A DNA stretch of 11,283 nt, taken from the NCBI GenBank assembly GCA_021784375.1, contig JAJXSV010000059.1:1-11283 (forward strand). The letters are read 5' to 3'. This stretch comes from Actinomycetes bacterium. GTDB taxonomy: Bacteria > Actinomycetota > Actinomycetes > S36-B12 > UBA5976. The notes below the pieces were generated by a model. It saw only the letters and a list, made by a program, of their open reading frames with translations, was not told the DNA's origin and made no database searches. Shown here piece after piece: positions 9,304 to 11,283 of the stretch (position 1 is the first letter of the stretch; the number at the start of each line of letters is the position of its first letter). The translations under genes and the position numbers were made by a program.

Positions 9304-9309
9304 ATCCTA
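9304..9309 (-). promoter_or_regulatory. TAGGAT: candidate -10 box or Shine-Dalgarno of the SDR gene
   Basis: TAGGAT on the minus strand ends 7 nt before the ATG at 9296, within the 26-nt gap after the thioredoxin gene. It fits TANNNT at leaderless spacing, but its AGGA could equally act as a ribosome-binding site 8 nt from the start, so the reading is ambiguous. Confidence 0.3.
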
Positions 9310-9322
9310 GGAAGGGCCGCCA

Positions 9323-9874
9323 TCACGAGTTGAGGATGGCGGCGATGCCCGCCTGGAGTGCCTTGGCGTCGATGGAGGAGATGAACTTCGACCGGATGCG
9401 CCCGTCCCGCCCGATGAAGAAGGTCTCGGGATAGCCGGTCACGCCCCAACGCGGCGTCTGCGCCCCCGACCGATCCACGAACGACGTGTACTCGATGCCG
9501 TACTTCGCCATGAAGGCCCTGGCGGCCGCGTCCTTGTCCGAGGAATCCATGCCGACGAACACGACGCCCTGAGCGCGGTACCGCCGCTCCGTGGCCCCCA
9601 GCAGGGCGGCCTCGTCGATGCAGGTGACGCACCAGGAGGCCCAGAAGTTCACCACGAGTGGCTTGCCCTTGAACCTGGCGAGCGACAACGCGCCGCTGCC
9701 GTCGAGGTTCGGTAGCGTCACGTCGGGCGCGCTGAAGCCGGTGGGGTCGACGGGCAGGACGCCGCCCTCCGGTGCCCCCTTGGGCGCGAAGGCGACCACG
9801 AAGAACCCGACGAGCACGAGCGCGCCGACCAGGAGGAGGAGCAGGGGTCCCTTGCGACTCGTCGTCTCGGTCAC
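9323..9874 (-). CDS. CcmG/ResA-like membrane-anchored thioredoxin for cytochrome c maturation (183 aa)
   Basis: A TlpA-family thiol:disulfide reductase expected to keep apocytochrome c CXXCH cysteines reduced outside the membrane before haem attachment. A single signal-anchor helix spans about 10-30. The thioredoxin fold follows, with active site WCVTC (81-85; Cys82 and Cys85) and a cis-Pro region GVTGYPETFFIGRDG (144-158, Pro149) that is very like CcmG/DsbE. The length of 183 is typical of CcmG. The start is GTG at 9872-9874, only 9 nt after the stop of the upstream CcmF-CcmI gene and in the same frame as it, so expression is probably by coupling or reinitiation; no good Shine-Dalgarno is seen. 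The order CcmF then CcmG matches System I operons. The symbol is left blank because ResA/CcsX-type assignment is not excluded by sequence alone. Confidence 0.9.
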   Translation of the reverse strand: MTETTSRKGPLLLLLVGALVLVGFFVVAFAPKGAPEGGVLPVDPTGFSAPDVTLPNLDGSGALSLARFKGKPLVVNFWASWCVTCIDEAALLGATERRYRAQGVVFVGMDSSDKDAAARAFMAKYGIEYTSFVDRSGAQTPRWGVTGYPETFFIGRDGRIRSKFISSIDAKALQAGIAAILNS

Positions 9875-9883
9875 AGCATCACG

Positions 9884-11283
9884 TCACTTGCCGGCCGTGA
9901 GCTTGGTGGCGGACCCGATCCGTTGCGCCGCCGCCTTGCCCATGTTGCTGTTCGGGTTGATCTGCACGACCTTCTGGAACTCCGCGCGTGCCTTGTCCGG
10001 CTGCGCCGGGGAGTCGTTGAGGTAGGCGATGGCCAGGTCGAAGTGGGCGAGTTGGCTGTTGGGGTCGATCTTCAGGGCGCGACCGAGGTCCGTGAAGGCA
10101 CTCGACAGGTCCTTGGCCGCCAGGGCCGCGGCCCCGGCATCGAGCCAGGAGGTGATGTCCGCTGGTGCGAGCGCGGCACGCTTGGCGAAGAAGATCGAGG
10201 ACTTCGCGAAGTCCGCCGCTGCCACGGTGTCGTTGCCGCCATTCGCCGCATTGCCGCCGGCGTTGAAGTAGAGGGCGCCGAGCTGCCGGTACGCGTCGAC
10301 GTCGTTGGCGTCCTTGGTGAGTCGCACCATCAGGGCCGCCACCGCAGCCTGGTCGACATTGCTCACCGCGCCTGCCTCGGCCACCGCGGGCGCCTCTCCC
10401 CGGTTGCTCAGTGCGTATCCGCTGACGCCGACCGCCGCAATGAGCGCGACCGCCACGAGCATCGGCTTGCGACGCCTGCTCGGGGTCAACTCTGCCGACA
10501 CGGCGGCATCGACGTCGCCCAACACGACCTGCTCCCGACGCGGCAGCAGGGTCAAGGCGTACAGGATGCCGGCGAGCCCGATGAGCCCGCCTCCGAACCA
10601 CACCCAGTTGATTGCGGGGTTGTCATAGACACTGATGCGCATCCAGGTGATGCCGTTCGCCGGGTTGGTCGGCCAACCGTCGATGACGACGTAGACGTCG
10701 CGGCTGATGCTGCTCACGATGCCCACAGCGACGTGCGGCTGGTCCGAGTTCGGGAAGGCGTCAACCGACGCCACCACCGGGCTCACCACCCCTCCGGCAC
10801 TGTCGAGCAGCGACATGCGGGCCACGATCGACTGGCGATCGGGGAACTTCTCGAGTTGGGCGCCGTCCAGCCGGATGTGCTGCCCGGCGAGCACCGTCGA
10901 CTTCCCGACGAACAGCTTGGCCTGTTGCTTCACCTCGCCGGTCACATTGATGGTGATGGCGGCGAGCAGGACCACCAGGCCGACATGGGCGAGGTAGGGC
11001 GCCAGTGCGCGGCCGATGGCTCGCGGCGTGTCCCGTTGCGTGCGGATGGCGGCGCCGAGCATGGGCCGCGTCCGCAGCATGATGGTCTTCAGCGCGAGCA
11101 GCGAGATCGCGAGCACGAACGCGACCAGCATCGTCGTGCCCAGCGCCAGGGCTGCCCCACCCACGACGATGAGGAGGGCAGCACGCACGACCGCTTCACG
11201 CCGCACATCGGGGACGCGCTGGGACCTGAGGAGGGGTGAGACCGCGAGCAGCACGAGCAGGCCGATGCCCATGGGCGTGACGA
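9884..11283 (-). CDS. CcmF C-terminal half fused to a CcmI-like TPR region (5' end beyond window)
   Basis: CcmF is the System I haem lyase partner in cytochrome c maturation; CcmI is its TPR chaperone for apocytochrome. Counting from the in-frame ATG at 11272, hydrophobic helices lie at about 1-15, 30-48, 49-65 and 92-110. His96 in APYLAHVGLVV is a likely haem b ligand, comparable to E. coli His491. An outer-face domain follows (about 111-220), then a last CcmF helix containing INWVWFGGGLIG (221-243). A basic linker (244-270) leads to a further helix (271-289) and a TPR region (about 305-450) with repeats near 325-340, 374-402 and 407-440. The frame is still open at the window edge and reads VTP before that ATG, as inside CcmF proteins, so the true start is outside. 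No cysteines and no LRCXXC motif are present. The CcmF assignment rests on pattern similarity. Confidence 0.82.
   Translation of the reverse strand, partial: VTPMGIGLLVLLAVSPLLRSQRVPDVRREAVVRAALLIVVGGAALALGTTMLVAFVLAISLLALKTIMLRTRPMLGAAIRTQRDTPRAIGRALAPYLAHVGLVVLLAAITINVTGEVKQQAKLFVGKSTVLAGQHIRLDGAQLEKFPDRQSIVARMSLLDSAGGVVSPVVASVDAFPNSDQPHVAVGIVSSISRDVYVVIDGWPTNPANGITWMRISVYDNPAINWVWFGGGLIGLAGILYALTLLPRREQVVLGDVDAAVSAELTPSRRRKPMLVAVALIAAVGVSGYALSNRGEAPAVAEAGAVSNVDQAAVAALMVRLTKDANDVDAYRQLGALYFNAGGNAANGGNDTVAAADFAKSSIFFAKRAALAPADITSWLDAGAAALAAKDLSSAFTDLGRALKIDPNSQLAHFDLAIAYLNDSPAQPDKARAEFQKVVQINPNSNMGKAAAQRIGSATKLTAGK

Noticed and set aside
9297..9632. N-terminal extension of the SDR to 359 residues
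   Set aside because: The extra part overlaps the thioredoxin gene in another frame and precedes the TGASSGIG motif, which must lie close to the SDR N terminus.
9923..11239. A 438-codon plus-strand frame opposite the CcmF-CcmI gene
   Set aside because: Its composition (Arg/His/Val/Asp rich, no hydrophobic helices) is typical of an antisense shadow, while the minus frame has clear helices and TPR repeats.
11270..11272. Reading the ATG at 11272 as the true start of the CcmF-CcmI gene
   Set aside because: The frame stays open to the window edge and the residues around it look like the inside of CcmF, so the gene is better treated as truncated at its 5' end.

Overview
This is a dense, GC-rich stretch with nine protein-coding genes and little non-coding DNA. 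It looks like chromosomal housekeeping sequence from an actinobacterium. The evidence is the GC-rich codon use, a Dcd that closely follows the mycobacterial type, an EtfD-like membrane Fe-S oxidoreductase of the Rv0338c kind, and several starts that look leaderless. The lineage below phylum level cannot be read from this window. A CcmF/CcmG (System I) cytochrome c maturation locus suggests it is not a mainstream Mycobacterium- or Streptomyces-like actinomycete, because those use the CcsA/ResB system.

Layout. Positions 1-936 (minus) hold the start of folP and all of folE, which begin the folate pathway. Each overlaps the gene before it, and together with ftsH (933-2879) they form a tightly coupled set ftsH-folE-folP. 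hpt (3084-3635, minus) lies 204 bp upstream of ftsH. Further upstream on the same strand is a 703-residue membrane Fe-S oxidoreductase (3733-5844), probably passing electrons from electron-transferring flavoprotein to menaquinone. A 43-bp divergent gap separates it from tilS (5888-6850, plus), the only plus-strand gene. tilS converges on a minus-strand run across a 144-bp gap that holds a short tandem repeat and a perfect 36-bp palindrome, probably a bidirectional terminator.

The second minus-strand run, read in the direction of transcription from the right edge, is: a CcmF C-terminal half fused to a CcmI-like TPR region (9884-11283, 5' end outside the window), a CcmG/ResA-like thioredoxin (9323-9874), an SDR oxidoreductase (8553-9296), dcd (7928-8506), and an aldo/keto reductase (6995-7915). 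The first two belong together in cytochrome c assembly. The other three are probably separate functions that are merely co-oriented, and each has its own candidate -10 box just ahead of its start codon.

I found no mobile element, CRISPR array, tRNA or rRNA, and no clear sign of an undescribed multi-gene system. The points most worth following up are the CcmF-CcmI fusion without a CcmH in its usual place, the recurring TANNNT box 6-8 nt before start codons (leaderless mRNAs), the perfect palindrome, and the splitting of the usual tilS-hpt pair by the Fe-S oxidoreductase gene.
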